Assembly (NCBI RefSeq): GCF_000005505.3
Contig: NC_016131.3
Coordinates: 39,408,855 to 39,472,854 of the forward strand
From: Brachypodium distachyon
Taxonomy: Eukaryota; Streptophyta; Magnoliopsida; Poales; Poaceae
Direction of reading: 5' to 3'
DNA length: 64,000 nucleotides
The position numbers and the translations under genes were made by a program. The notes beneath the pieces are model-generated. The model did not search any database, was not told the DNA's origin, and saw only the letters and a list, made by a program, of their open reading frames with translations. Below are positions 48,391-59,143 of the stretch, piece after piece (the stretch's first letter is position 1; each line of letters starts with the position of its first letter).

Positions 48391-49933
48391 TTTCCGTAAA
48401 AACAATCAGATCACAACACCAGGCAGGCTACTCACCAAGGCAACAGGCTCAGGGCTCTTGGCTACTGCTGAGCTTACTGGACTTGAGGTCTGAAACTTAT
48501 TGAGCTGAATCTGGAATTCAGCCCTCAATAAACACAGAATCAGGTACAGATTACTGGACTCCCCCTCTGAGGAAGAACAACTCAGGCTTCAAGTAAAAGA
48601 AAAAATCGAAGTGGAAAGACCTATTCGGGCTCCCCTCCCACCCAACAAGACTCCACCTAAAAAAGCAGGCACAGGAAACTGGAGTGTACTGGGACCAAGC
48701 CTGGCCAAATCACCTGACAAGAACTCCTCAACAGAGCTCCAAGATCCCACCCAGGCAGGGCGCGACGACGGCGTCAGACCGAGAACCCCGCCTTTGGCCA
48801 CCGCAGCGAACGGCCGGCTCCCGGAATCCCAGCTGGAGGCGGCTATTACTGCGCGGGGGGCCCTGATCCATGCGCGCGGCTGCAGCTGGAGGTTTTCTCC
48901 AAGAAACGTCCCCAAGAAAGAGACTCGAAAAAAGAGTTATTACGCGCCCCGCATGCGCGGGCGCGCGCGGGGGAAGGGAGGAATCTTCGGGGGTGGCAGG
49001 CAATGCGCGCGAAGCAGCTGCGGCGAGGGCAAGAAAGGAACAGAACTCCCCCCCACACACGGTTTCTTCTCGCGCGGCGAACGAATCAAAGACGGCGGAC
49101 GCGAAAGCGGAAGGTTTTTGGGATAAGGGGAAATTCGAAGCCTTTCCTTGGGGAGGAGGAGACGGGGGGAGGGTGGGTCAATGGAAGAAGAATTCAGACT
49201 GGCGTAGGCGACGGGAGATGCAATGCAAGAGACGGGGGAGAGAGTCGTGGGCGTGTGCGACGGGGTTGTTCTTCTTGTTTTGGCCGGTTCGGTTGTTGGC
49301 GTGGCCCTCTGCTGCTGCTCCTGCGCCTCTCCTCCGACTGTCTGTCTGCCTGTCTGTTCTGGCTCGCGCTTTCAGGGTTGGTAAAACGTGTGCTGTTTCC
49401 TGATGGTACGCTAGATGCTGTGACACTTGGTATCTTTCTCTGTCGTTTTACTCTTTTCAACCATGTACTGCTGCTACTCTTTCCATGTATGTACTCCACT
49501 TTGCAGGAGTACTCTCTGGAGACGACCAAAAATTATGTATCGATGCCTGATAATTTGTCCCAATTGGTTTGTCTCAAACGTAGAAACAGTTTTTTTTTAT
49601 TGTGGTTTCGTGGTAACTGAAATTTACTTCGACTGAACATAATTTTGTTTTGTACGAGATATTTTGTTTCCAGAACATCATGTTGTTGTCTCCGTCAAAT
49701 AGAGAATTTCTTACAAGGAAATAAACGTTTTGTTTCCATCAAACCGGAGAATGTTTCCATTTTCATGATTGTACAAAACAAAATGTGGATGTCTTGCAAA
49801 AGAAAGAAAGAGGAAAATTTGCTTCTTTAGAATGGGAATTTTCTTACATGCAATTGTGAGGTACTACACCATGTATGGCTGTGAAAACATTGTGGAGAAT
49901 GTATCAATTAATTATGCTTCTAGAAGTAACTTC
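48391..49933. other. Flippase upstream region
   Basis: Minus-strand 5' UTR and promoter should lie here. The DNA from about 48600 to 49400 is GC-rich with many overlapping frames on both strands (up to 205 codons). I judge these non-coding, because no frame shows conserved motifs and all phases are equally open. No definite TATA box was assigned. Confidence 0.45.
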
Positions 49934-50051
49934 GGATGCGATCATATCAGCACCAAAGCATCGAATCCCATCTGAACTCCGAAGTTTAGCGTGCTTGGGC
50001 GAGAGTAGTATTAGGATGGATGACCTTCTAGAAAGTCCTTGTGTTGCATTC
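49934..50051 (+). pseudogene. Decayed 5S rRNA gene copy
   Basis: This 118-nt stretch aligns along its whole length with plant 5S rRNA. It opens GGATGCGATCATATCAGCAC, keeps CCCATCTGAACTCCGAAGTT, AGCGTGCTTGGGCGAGAGTA and GATGACCTTCTAG, and ends AGTCCTTGTGTTGCATTC. A T-run follows after two bases. Compared with the consensus I remember, most changes are C to T or G to A (for example ACC to ATC, GGGT to GGAT). It is a single isolated copy outside an array, so it is a dispersed pseudogene and not an rDNA locus. Confidence 0.88.
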
Positions 50052-50190
50052 ATCTTTTTTTTACTTCAAAAAAAGAAGTATGACTTCTTTTCCACAAAAG
50101 ACAACGACGACAACGATGGCAAGCGGTGATGATGCCACGACTGAAGAGGACGGAGACACGTAGTACGTAGTCAAAGATAACAGGGTGCCG

Positions 50191-50412
50191 TCACTGCTGG
50201 CTGGAATGAGAATTTGGAGGAAGACACACCGGGAAGTGGAGATGCCGATGGAGTAGGGCATGTTGGTTGGAGAAGACGTTGATGGAGGAGGCCACGTCGA
50301 TGCGGTTGTGATAGAGGAGGGTGTCGAATAGTGCGGTGGATGATAGCATTGGGTCGTCAACACGTGTGATTAGACTTCCAAATAAATTGTTCACTTGTTT
50401 CGCGTGATCCAT
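50191..50412 (-). CDS. Unrecognised open frame, doubtful
   Basis: A 73-codon frame beginning MDHAKQVNNLFGSL with a mixed, protein-like composition (RVDDPMLSSTALFDTLLYHN). I do not recognise a domain. It could be an exon fragment of a captured gene. Downstream in its direction the DNA runs into the 5S copy, and no splice-linked partner exon was found. Confidence 0.2.
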   Translation of the reverse strand: MDHAKQVNNLFGSLITRVDDPMLSSTALFDTLLYHNRIDVASSINVFSNQHALLHRHLHFPVCLPPNSHSSQQ

Positions 50413-50499
50413 GGTGTTGCTATCGGGAGGTTTAGAAGTGAGGAAAGATAAAGAATAGCAGTTGTAGGATGAGAGACAGATCAAGGAACTATATCCGAC

Positions 50500-52192
50500 A
50501 CGACGAGTTCATTGGAATACCTGCTCAAAAAGTTACACAAAAGTTAAAGAGATCTTAAAGGGATGGTGAAATTAATTTGTATTTACTCGCTAGTTTTGTT
50601 TAAGTGGAAAGCATGTCAAAGTTGACATGAAGATGCTATTGAGTCAGGATCACTCTCAATTTGGGTAAATGGGAGCAGGTTCAAAGATTTTGAAAACTAA
50701 GAGAACTATTTAGCTGTGGAACTGAGGGTTCAAACTTTAATTGATGCTATAGTTCTCCTATTTGTAAACATATGTTGGGTTGTTTTGGTATGTCATTTAA
50801 CAGGGTCGATACGACCAAATTCCATTTAATAACATTTGGCATGTTGGGATGCACTAATTTAACAAGACATGGTTCATGTTTGGATGCACTAATTTAACAA
50901 GGCTAAATTTATTGTTGTGTGCATCAATTGATGAAGAGGCCTGAGGTTATCCATCTTTTTTTTTAAGAAAAAACTTAGTTTGCTTTTGGCTTTAGGGTTG
51001 ATCATAGGAATCCAGTTTTTCCAACAACTTTTTACCATTTGTCTAACCAATTTTACAACTTTTGAGTTTATTTTTACAGCGGGTCATAAAATATCTAGCA
51101 CAACACATTTGGGCAAGCAAAGACTAAACCTTAACTTTTCAACCAAGAGATATATGAATTTTCTGACATGGATCACATTCGCCACGTTGCTGAAGTCAAG
51201 TCATCTACGCTTAAAATGAACATTGTACTTATCTATCATTTTCTACATGCAGCGAAAGAAGTCTTACAAGAATTGAATCTTTTTCTTTGCCTCCATCGGT
51301 CTGTCCCGTTTTTGTCTGTGCACAAAATTTGATGAGAAGAGGTTGCATCCTCGGTTGGTTAGGTAGCAAAGGTTATCCAAAACTCCAAATAACAATGCAA
51401 CTTTTTGTGTGAATTAGGCAGGCTTGTGCTTTCAGGTTTAGACGTCTCAGCCTTATAGATTATTTTTCTAGAGCTTCTTAGTTTGTTTTTCTAGATAAGA
51501 AAAAGGAAAAATAATTACTACTACATACCATTTTAGGCGCTGTTAACTAAGTGTATATAAGGTACTCCTTCCGTTATTAAATATAAATTTTCTAATTTTT
51601 CCTAAGTCAATTTTTTTAAATATAACCAAGTTTTCAGAAAAAGTTGCCAATATGTATAACTTCAGTTTAGTTTAATTAAATATGTCATGATATATCTTCA
51701 TAGTATACTCATTTCATATTGTAGATACTAGTATATTTCTCTATAAACTTGGTCATTGTCAGACACATCTAAAAGATCTTACATTTTGGAACAAACGTAA
51801 TTGTGTTTATTCTTGACACAAAATTGGCTGTGAATCTTTGCCCTACGAGGAACCATAAAGGAGGAAGACAACCTAGTTGTTTGAGGATAGGTTTTCACTT
51901 CTTCTTTTTGAACCTCAACGATGAGCTTTTTAACCCATTTCTCCAATTCACGGGATAGAAGAGAACAAACGATCATGTTTATGATTAAAAAAAAAAGAAG
52001 AAGCCAAAAACCCTTACAAACCTAGGTGAAAGCCCTATCAGCAGGCCAGCTACTTACAAAAATGTTCCAATTTTATTTATGGACTATATATTGGGTTATA
52101 ATCTTTTTCTAGTGTCCAGTCATGTTTCAGAAGACAAAAAAAATGTGAATGTCCTCGCTCTCTCAAACCGGGAGGTACTTACTGCATGCAAC
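50500..52192. other. AT-rich intergenic DNA with a possible truncated Stowaway end
   Basis: Near 51563, ACTCCTTCCGTTATTAAATA resembles one terminus of a Stowaway MITE without a partner. Nothing else was recognised. Confidence 0.35.
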
Positions 52193-52201
52193 CTTTCATT
52201 A

Positions 52202-53635
52202 GAGTAAAATGCATTAGATGTCCTAATTCTTTTGCAAAAGTCCTAAGTTAGTTCTAATTCTTTGAAACTGCATGTTTTGAGTCCCAATTGTTTCATAAGT
52301 AGTTCAGAACAGGTTCTAATGTGGCTCAGGCGCGTGTCTCCTGCCAACATGGCTCTTCGGGCCCACTTGTCAGGTGCCAACATGGATGTCTCTTTTGCAA
52401 ATAAACCCCTGCCCCTTCGTTTCTTCTCCCCCGTGACCCCTCTCCCCTTTCTCTGATTCTCCACCTTCTCCGGTCCTCCTCAGCTATGACAGGTAAGCCA
52501 TGGAGAGGAAGCCGGCAGCCATTGCAGCAAGGACTCTTAATCAACTACCGATTACTTTCATGTTAATTAGAAAGAGAGAGGAGAAGAAGATCTCAGCCAA
52601 GTCCCTCTTCCCTACTCCCTTTTGTGACACAAGACCAGAGGCACCCGAGCTTTGCAGAACGAGACACGATGGCCTACTGATGCTTGTGTGCTCTGGCCTC
52701 GGCTCGGTGTGTAGCTTCCATTGACGCGTGGGTTGGAGGAGCCCACCTGGATGGGCGGTCGCGCCTTACCCGGTGACGGCGTGGCCCGGTGGTGGATCGG
52801 CGAGCCGCTCCCGTGGTGCACCAGCGCCGGAGCCTGCTACTGCCTCCTCGGCGTGGAGTAGGAGAAGGGTCGCGCGGTATCCATCTCCAGCGGCATCACG
52901 TGCTGATGGTGCTCGCGGTGGTCCGTCGATGCGCGGCCCGGTGCCTCTGTCGCCGCGCCCGCCATGCTGCTCCGGTTGGTGTCGAACGACGCGCGCGAGG
53001 CCATCCACCTCTCCGCCCACCGCGGCTGCTCCCGGTCCATCTCCTCCTCCACCGCCGGCGCCGGGTTCCTCCAGATCTTGGAAAACACAACATAGGAATA
53101 AGATCGAACACTTGGAACGCAATGAATCGCGCAAATAGAACAAAACAGAGTGTTAACAAGTTCCAATCTTACTTGGTGGGAGAAGGCGTAGGACAGTGCC
53201 TCGGCAAGCAACCTCAGATCGATTAGCTACTTAGCTTAACAATAGCGGCCGGCCGGGGGTTACCATGGAGCGACGCGACGTACTCGTTTGTGTACTTGGA
53301 GTCCCATAAGGCGGAGGTGTCGACGCGGTAGGAGGAATTGTTGCTGCCAGCTTGTTGCGTTCTGACAGAGGTTGAGCGGAGAATCAGAGAAAGGGGAGAG
53401 GGGTCACGGGGGAGAAGAAATGAAAGGGCAGGGGGTTATTTGCAAAAAATCTTCCACGTGGCACCTGACAAGTGGGCCCGAAGAGCCACGTCGGCATGAG
53501 ACACGCGCCCAAGTCACATTAGGACATGTGTTGAACCACTTATTAAACAATTGGGACTCAAACGTGCAGTTTCAAAGAATTGAGACTGACTTGGGACTTT
53601 TGTGAAAGAATTAGGACCTCCGATGCATTTTACTC
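52202..53635. mobile_element. Pack-MULE carrying an IQD-like gene fragment
   Basis: A 1434-bp element flanked by a perfect 9-bp duplication, CTTTCATTA, at 52193-52201 and 53636-53644. Its TIRs are about 255 bp each. Both begin GAGTAAAATGCAT and share TCAATTCTTTGAAACTGCA-like and GTCCCAATTGTTT stretches, then GGGCCCACTTGTCAGGTGCC and CCCGTGACCCCTCTCCCC. The interior is GC-rich, has no transposase and contains a recognisable spliced gene piece on the minus strand, which meets the definition of a Pack-MULE. Confidence 0.9.
52837..53211 (-). pseudogene. Captured fragment of an IQD (IQ67-domain) gene, two partial exons
   Basis: Reading leftward, the first piece ends EALSYAFSHQ at 53173, followed by GTAAGA. 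A 96-bp intron runs from 53172 to 53077 and ends CCAAG. The next piece starts IWRNPAPAVEEEMD at 53076 and continues QPRWAERWMASRASFD and MPLEMDTARPFSYSTP to about 52840. The ALSYAFSHQ, RW..RWMA.R and EMDT.RPFSYS blocks match, in order, the region after the IQ67 domain in plant IQD calmodulin-binding proteins. The IQ67 domain itself and both gene ends are absent. Retention of the intron shows capture at DNA level. It is not a working gene. Confidence 0.65.
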
Positions 53636-53869
53636 CTTTCATTATTTAGTCGATGAACAGCTAACCCACACATCTGTTTATTTTCTTAGACACGTCATTA
53701 TAAGACCATCTCCGATATAGCAAGACCGTTACTTCATGCATCAGGTCAACTCTTTTGCTTAGATGGAAGAGAGAAGTGGAATTGATGTGATACGTTGTAT
53801 GTTGATGAAGGAATGATACCTGCACTGGTACCAAGAAACATGGAGGAGCAAATAAAGAATGATAAGCAT

Positions 53870-53955
53870 CTCCTCCGTCCGGAAATACACTAAAACGCGT
53901 CTAGATACATATGAATCTAGAAAAATTCGAGTTATTTATTTCTGGATGGAGGGAG
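53870..53955. mobile_element. Stowaway-like MITE
   Basis: An 86-bp element with the left end CTCCTCCGTCCGGAAATACA and the right end TATTTCTGGATGGAGGGAG as imperfect inverted repeats. TA follows the right end; the left flank is less clear. Confidence 0.7.
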
Positions 53956-54142
53956 TATGACTGTAGACTCAAGGAAAAACAAGCACGGTTTAGGAATATT
54001 AAATTGGGAGAGAAATGAAATAAAGACGAGATGAGGTGAAAAGGATATTGTGGAATATAGGATTTAAATTCAGTGGAGTTCCCAGCAACATGTTTTGATG
54101 CTCCGGAGTCTAATATCCATTCAGAAAGAATTTTGTGTGTTG

Positions 54143-55276
54143 CTATTGATGCATGTTCAGCATACCTTCACTTGTATCGACAAAGTTGGCATAATTGCCA
54201 AAACTGGAGCTGGTAGTAGCTTGCTGTCCTTCTGCACTTTGCTTACCCTTGCCTGAAGCAGCCATGTTTGCGCTATGAGTCCCTCCTCCATGTTGAGGGC
54301 CACCACTCCTAGTTCGCCCCCCTCTATTGCTGCCTCCTCTATTGCTGCTACCATCACCATAACCTCTTCCCCTACCTCTTCTAGGAGCAGTACAATATCG
54401 GCTCAGATGCCCTATGTGACCACAGTTGTAGCAATCCCTAGTCTCTTTCCAAGTTGGCTCCCATTGCCTCTGGTCAGTGACCTTGAAAGCTGATTCATTT
54501 CCACCACCCTTCTTAAACTGTAGGTGCACTTCTTCCTGTGACATTGCTGCAATGGCTTCATCAAGAGATGTGAGCTCTGGTTGATGTAACATAGTTGCAC
54601 GCCTGCCTTCATAACCTTGGTCCAAACCCTTCAAGAACTTCATCACACGGCGGCGCTCGACCCAAGCCCTAGCAATCTCCATTGACTTTGGATCTGATAG
54701 CTCCAAAGGATCACACTGTTTTAAATCTGCCCGGAGATGCTGCAGCTCATTTACATAATCCATCACAGTCTTGTCACCTTGACGGACATCATGCACCTTG
54801 TCTTCAATTTGAGACATTAACATTAAATTCCCCTTGCCAGAGTACCTTTTGGATAGTTGGTTCCATACAACCGAGGCACTAGGCAGCGCTTCAACAGAAG
54901 CTGCAATGGCTGGAACTAAGGAATTCAGCATCCAAGCAAAAATCAGGGAATCAATGACACTCCATTTCTTCCAGTCGGAACTCTCTTGTTCAGCTGGTTC
55001 CTCAACACTTCCAAGGACGTGTCCTGTCAACCCCTTTGTATTTAATATCAGCAATGCCTGCCTCGACCAGCTCAAGTAGTTCCCCACACCTTCCAGCTTG
55101 ACATCATTAGGCATGAGCTCAAGTTTTTGAACTTGATATGATGGAGGCACAACCATCGCACCACCTGCAGAAGCTGAGGTGTTTGCACTCTTGGCGGTCA
55201 GAAGTTGTGCCAACATCTCTATAGCAGCAGTCAATTCAGTCTCCATGATTCTGACCACTTCAGCACTCCGTCTCAA
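54143..55276 (-). CDS. Copia gag, open frame
   Basis: A 377-codon open frame encoding the capsid/nucleocapsid polyprotein. It contains LSWSRQALLIL and MKFLKGLDQGYE (UBN2-type gag) and a CCHC knuckle, CYNCGHIGHLSRYC, followed by an Arg/Gly-rich tail. A more likely start is the second Met of the frame, 12 codons in. It ends with a stop at 54143. The protease start DSGASKH follows in another frame just beyond, so a small indel separates gag from protease. The frame is intact in itself, unlike pol. Confidence 0.9.
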   Translation of the reverse strand: MRRSAEVVRIMETELTAAIEMLAQLLTAKSANTSASAGGAMVVPPSYQVQKLELMPNDVKLEGVGNYLSWSRQALLILNTKGLTGHVLGSVEEPAEQESSDWKKWSVIDSLIFAWMLNSLVPAIAASVEALPSASVVWNQLSKRYSGKGNLMLMSQIEDKVHDVRQGDKTVMDYVNELQHLRADLKQCDPLELSDPKSMEIARAWVERRRVMKFLKGLDQGYEGRRATMLHQPELTSLDEAIAAMSQEEVHLQFKKGGGNESAFKVTDQRQWEPTWKETRDCYNCGHIGHLSRYCTAPRRGRGRGYGDGSSNRGGSNRGGRTRSGGPQHGGGTHSANMAASGKGKQSAEGQQATTSSSFGNYANFVDTSEGMLNMHQ

Positions 55277-55566
55277 CCTTCTCTGCTTCCTCCTTCTTCC
55301 TCACATGCAGCACTATCAACAGCAGCAGCACCACCAGCCCTGTCACCTGTCCAGGCAACAACCACAGCCGCCGTCGACTCCTCCAGATCCCTGTTGGCCG
55401 AAGCAGCCCTGCCTCGTCCAGCCCACAGCTCCACCACACACAGGCCAGCGAGCAGCGCACCGCCTCGCCGTCGCGCACCCAGCACGCGCTGCCACCTCTG
55501 CCAACTACGCCCTCACCACCACCGCCGGAGCCATCGCCACCTCCATCGAACCTGGCTCTGATACCA

Positions 55567-55761
55567 TGCAGTTTGAGGGGAGGAGCTCACCTCCAGGCTC
55601 CAGCAGCAGCAGCAGCCCCTCTCTTCTCTGTTCACTCTCTCTGGCGGCTCCCTTCCACAGGGAGGGCACTCCACTACCTCTTCTAGGGCAGGACAGGTAC
55701 AAGACCTGCTGGGCCATATGGGCCAATAGAAGATGGTCTTCAGCCCAATTACCATTCAACA
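55567..55761 (-). repeat. Copia 5' LTR, inverted, with primer-binding site
   Basis: A 195-bp LTR, TGTTGAATGGTAATTGGG to CCTCAAACTGCA on the minus strand. It is followed directly by TGGTATCAGAGCCAGG (55566-55551), complementary to the 3' end of initiator methionine tRNA, the usual Copia primer. Its partner is at 58950-59143. Confidence 0.92.
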
Positions 55762-56843
55762 GGAAACTATTCACACAGCAGATGGTACAGCTCAACCCAT
55801 AAAAGGAATTGGGACAATTGCATGTGCCTGCTTTTCCAATGAACTTAGTGTCTCTAAGTGCTTTGATTGATCAAATAGATTGTTTTGTGATTCTTAACAA
55901 AAGGATGTGTTTGATTCAGGAGGGTGTGACGGGCAGGAAGCTTGGGACTGGAACAAGGTGTAGGGGGTTGTGGTACATGGATCGCAACATGTCGAGCCAG
56001 GAGGAAAATCAAGTGTTTGCTGCGGTCTCTGGAGATAGGGAGACTAAAGCTCTAATCCATAATTATCGAATGGGTCATGTGTCATTTGACAAAATGTATC
56101 AAATATTTCCTGATGCTATGTGTGGTGTTGATAGAGGCAAGCTGAAGTGTGATGCTTGTGAGTATGCCAAACACACCAGAACCTCGTATGTGAGTAAGGG
56201 GATTAGAAGTATATCCCCATTTGTGTTAATCCATTCTGATGTATGGACATGTCCAGTGGTATCTATTAGTGGCATGAAGTACTTTGTGACATTTATTGAC
56301 TGTTATTCTCGGATGACTTGGGTCTATCTCATGCGACATAAGGATGAGGTGTCTAAGTGTTTTAAAAACTTCTATGCTCTCATGAAGAATCAATTTAATG
56401 TGCAAATACAAGCTGTTCGCTCTGACAATGGCACTGAGTATGTTAACCAGATATTTGGTGCTTTCATGTTTGAACAGGGAATCTTACATCAAACCTCATG
56501 TCCAGATACGCCTCCTCAAAATGGCGTGGCTGAGAGGAAGAATCGACATATTTTGGAGGTGGCCCGGGATCTAATGTTCACCATGAATGTGCCGAAGTTC
56601 TTGTGGAGTGAGGCTGTTATGGCTGCCACATACTTGATCAATCGCATGCCCTCTCGGATAATAGGTATGAAATCTCCTTGTGAATTAATTCTCAAAGAGA
56701 ACACCTTTATAGTTCCACCAAAGCTGTTTGGTTGCACCTGTTTTGTGAGAGATCATAGACCTTCAGTGAACCAGCTGGACCCTCGGGCTGTAAAATGTAT
56801 CTTCATTGGGTATTCGTCTGGACAGCGGGGCTACAAGTGCTAG
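55762..56843 (+). pseudogene. Copia protease remainder and integrase, broken
   Basis: It begins in mid-protease with TADGTAQPIKG and changes frame. It then reads through the pre-integrase zinc motif (HNYRMGH, CDACEYAKH) and the integrase core. The D, D, E triad is visible in LIHSDVW, VRSDNGTEY and PQNGVAERKNR, followed by the KLFGCTCFV region. A stop at 56841 replaces the tyrosine codon expected after GYKC. Downstream sequence continues in frame beyond it, so this stop is a point lesion. Confidence 0.9.
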
Positions 56844-57145
56844 AGTCCTTCAAAGCGAAGGACATTTGTGAGCATGGATGTCACGTTTCGGGAGTCAGAA
56901 TCTTTCTATGGAACTAAAACAGATCTCACTATCCTGTTTCAAGACCTTGACCATCTTCCGTTTAATGAAGTTGGTCAAGAGGGGGAGAGTGGAGTTAGTG
57001 GAGTTCAGGCGCAAAGTGGAGATGCCCAAGTTCAGTCGGCACCGATTGTGGGTCTTATTCCGGTTGGCCAAGGACAGATGGTCTAGTTCGTGAGAATCCA
57101 AAAGATAGGTGGTGCAGGAATCCCTATGTTTATACTAGAAGAAAG

Positions 57146-58942
57146 GTGGGTAGACAACATGTTCAGGGGGAGCAGCCCCAGGGAGAACGACAAGATAGCA
57201 ATGACACAATTGTTCAGGGAGGAGGTCATGTAGAGGGTGAGTCCGCAACTACTGGGGAGTCAATTGATTTTCCGATAGCCTTGAGAAAAGAGACTCGTGT
57301 GGGTGCAGGGATTCCACCAGAAAGGTATGGCTTTGATGACCATGACATTGGCAACTGTGTTTCATATGAAGCCTTATCTCCATCCTACAAAGCATTTGTT
57401 GCTTCTCTCCGGTCTGTAACAATTCCAACTGATTGGAAGAAAGCAAAAGAAGACTCCAAGTGGCGCATGGCCATGGTGGAAAAGGCTAGAGGCTTTGAGT
57501 AAGAACAAAACTTGGGTGCTAACAACTCTTCCTACAGGAAAGAAGGCAGTCAGTTGTAAGTCGATTTATACAGTGAAGTAAAATGCAGAAGGAAAGATTG
57601 AAAGGTACAAGGCAAGGCTTGTGGCTAGAGGATATAGCCAGACCTATGGCATTGATTATGATGAGACCTTTGCACCAGTAGCAAAGATGAACACAATGAG
57701 GATATTGATCTCATGTGCAGCCAATTTTGGGTGGCCTCTACATCAACTTGATGTAAAAAATGCATTCTTGCATGGAGATCTACCAGAATAAGTCTACATG
57801 GAAATCCCACCTGGGTTTTCTACATCTGAAACTGCTGGCAATGTGTGTAGTCTAAAGAAATCCCTTTATGGTCTAAAACAGTCCCCAAGAGCTTGGTTTG
57901 ACAGATTTAGGCGTGTTGTTTGTGATATGGGGTATAGTCAGTGCAATTGTGACCATACACTTTTCTATAGACACTTGAAGGGAAAGATCACTATTCTTGC
58001 AGTATATGAGGATGATATCATTATTACTGGGATTGATAAGGTGGAGATATCGAGACTGAAAGATTGCTTGGGAAAGGCCTTTGAAGTTAAGGATCTTGGC
58101 CGAGTCAAATACTTCCTTGGTATTGAAGTGGCCAGATCTCCAAATGGAATAGCTCTAGCTCAGCGGAAGTATACACTGGATCTTCTCAATGATGTTGGGA
58201 TGCTAGGTTGTCGGCCAGCCTCAACTCCAATTGATCAAAACCACAAAGTAACAGCTCAATCAGGTGACCTTGTGGATAAAGAACGATATCAAAGGCTAGT
58301 TGGAAGATTGTTGTATTTGTGTCATACACGTCCTGATATTGTCTTTGCAGTAAGTGTAGTAAGTAGATACATGCACGAGCCTAGAAGTGAGCATCTTGAG
58401 GCAGTCTACAGAATTCTGAGGTATTTGAAAGGAACTCCAGGAAAGGGACTATTATTCGAGAGTAATAGACATCTTGACGTAGATGGTTATTGTGATGCTG
58501 ATTGGGCAAGTTGTCTAGACGACCGAAGGTCAACTTCAGGGTATTGTGTCTTTGTTGGTGGGAACTTAGTATCATGGAGAAGCAAAAAGCAAGCAGTTGT
58601 GTCCAGATCAAAAGCAGAAACTGAATATAGAGCAGTGAGATGTTGTGGGTAAGGAATCTGTTGAGTGAGTTGAAGGTATTAAAGAATGGTTGTCTAAATG
58701 TGTGGTGTGACAATAAGTCGGCAATCAGTATAGCAAACAATCCTGTTCAACATGACAGAACGAAACATATGGAAATTGATAGATTTTTCATCAAAGAAAA
58801 GTTAGATGCTGGGATTATCAAGATAGAACATGTGAGCACAGGACAACAGATTGCAGATTGCTTAACAAAAGGATTGGGGACTAGAGAGTGCAATCTAGCG
58901 TGTGACAAGATGGGAATGATAGATATCTATCACCCCTCTTGA
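57146..58942 (+). pseudogene. Copia reverse transcriptase and RNase H, broken
   Basis: Segments in shifting frames give [45 protein letters not shown], the active site YEDD (normally YVDD) and KYFLGIEV. RNase H motifs follow: DADWASCLDDRRSTSGYC, WCDNKSAISIANNP and HVSTGQQIADCLTKGL, ending at 58942. Frame breaks occur near 57502, 57580, 57790 and 58652. The Val to Glu change in YVDD is itself probably harmful. Confidence 0.9.
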
Positions 58943-58949
58943 GGGGGAG

Positions 58950-59143
58950 TGTTGAATGGTAATTGGGCTGAAGCCCATCTTCTATTGGCCCATATGGCCC
59001 AGCAAGTCTTGTACCTGTCCTGCCCTAGAAGAGGCAGTGGAGTGCCCCCCTGTGGAAGGGAGCCGCCGGAGAGAGTGAACAGAGAAGAGAGGGGTTGTTG
59101 CTGCTGCTAGAGCCTGGAGGTGAGGCCCTCCCCTCAAACTACA
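58950..59143 (+). repeat. Copia 3' LTR with polypurine tract
   Basis: TGTTGAATGGTAATTGGG to CCTCAAACTACA, 194 bp, preceded directly by the polypurine tract GAGGGGGAG (58941-58949). The right flank begins GATAT, the candidate target duplication. Confidence 0.92.

Larger units (their letters stand above)
54040..59143. mobile_element. Copia LTR retrotransposon with inverted 5' half
   Basis: The 5' LTR, primer-binding site, gag and the start of protease lie on the minus strand (55761 down to about 54040). The rest of protease, integrase, reverse transcriptase, RNase H, polypurine tract and 3' LTR lie on the plus strand (55762-59143). The two halves together make one element of about 5.1 kb, split inside protease. 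The 5' LTR tip (TGTTGAATGG read leftward from 55761) abuts protease sequence with no spacer. The two 195-bp LTRs differ at about a dozen positions, so the insertion is fairly young. A 5-bp target duplication was not found, as expected if the left end is not an LTR. Coding regions contain stops and frameshifts, so it is dead. Confidence 0.85.

Noticed and set aside
48611..49620. Overlapping plus-strand frames of 171-205 codons upstream of the flippase
   Set aside because: Several phases are open at once on both strands in GC-rich DNA, with low-complexity Arg/Gly/Pro composition and no motifs. Best read as promoter and 5' UTR.
54275..55802. Plus-strand frames across the gag and LTR region (up to 207 codons)
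   Set aside because: Antisense shadows of gag, leader and LTR of the inverted Copia half.
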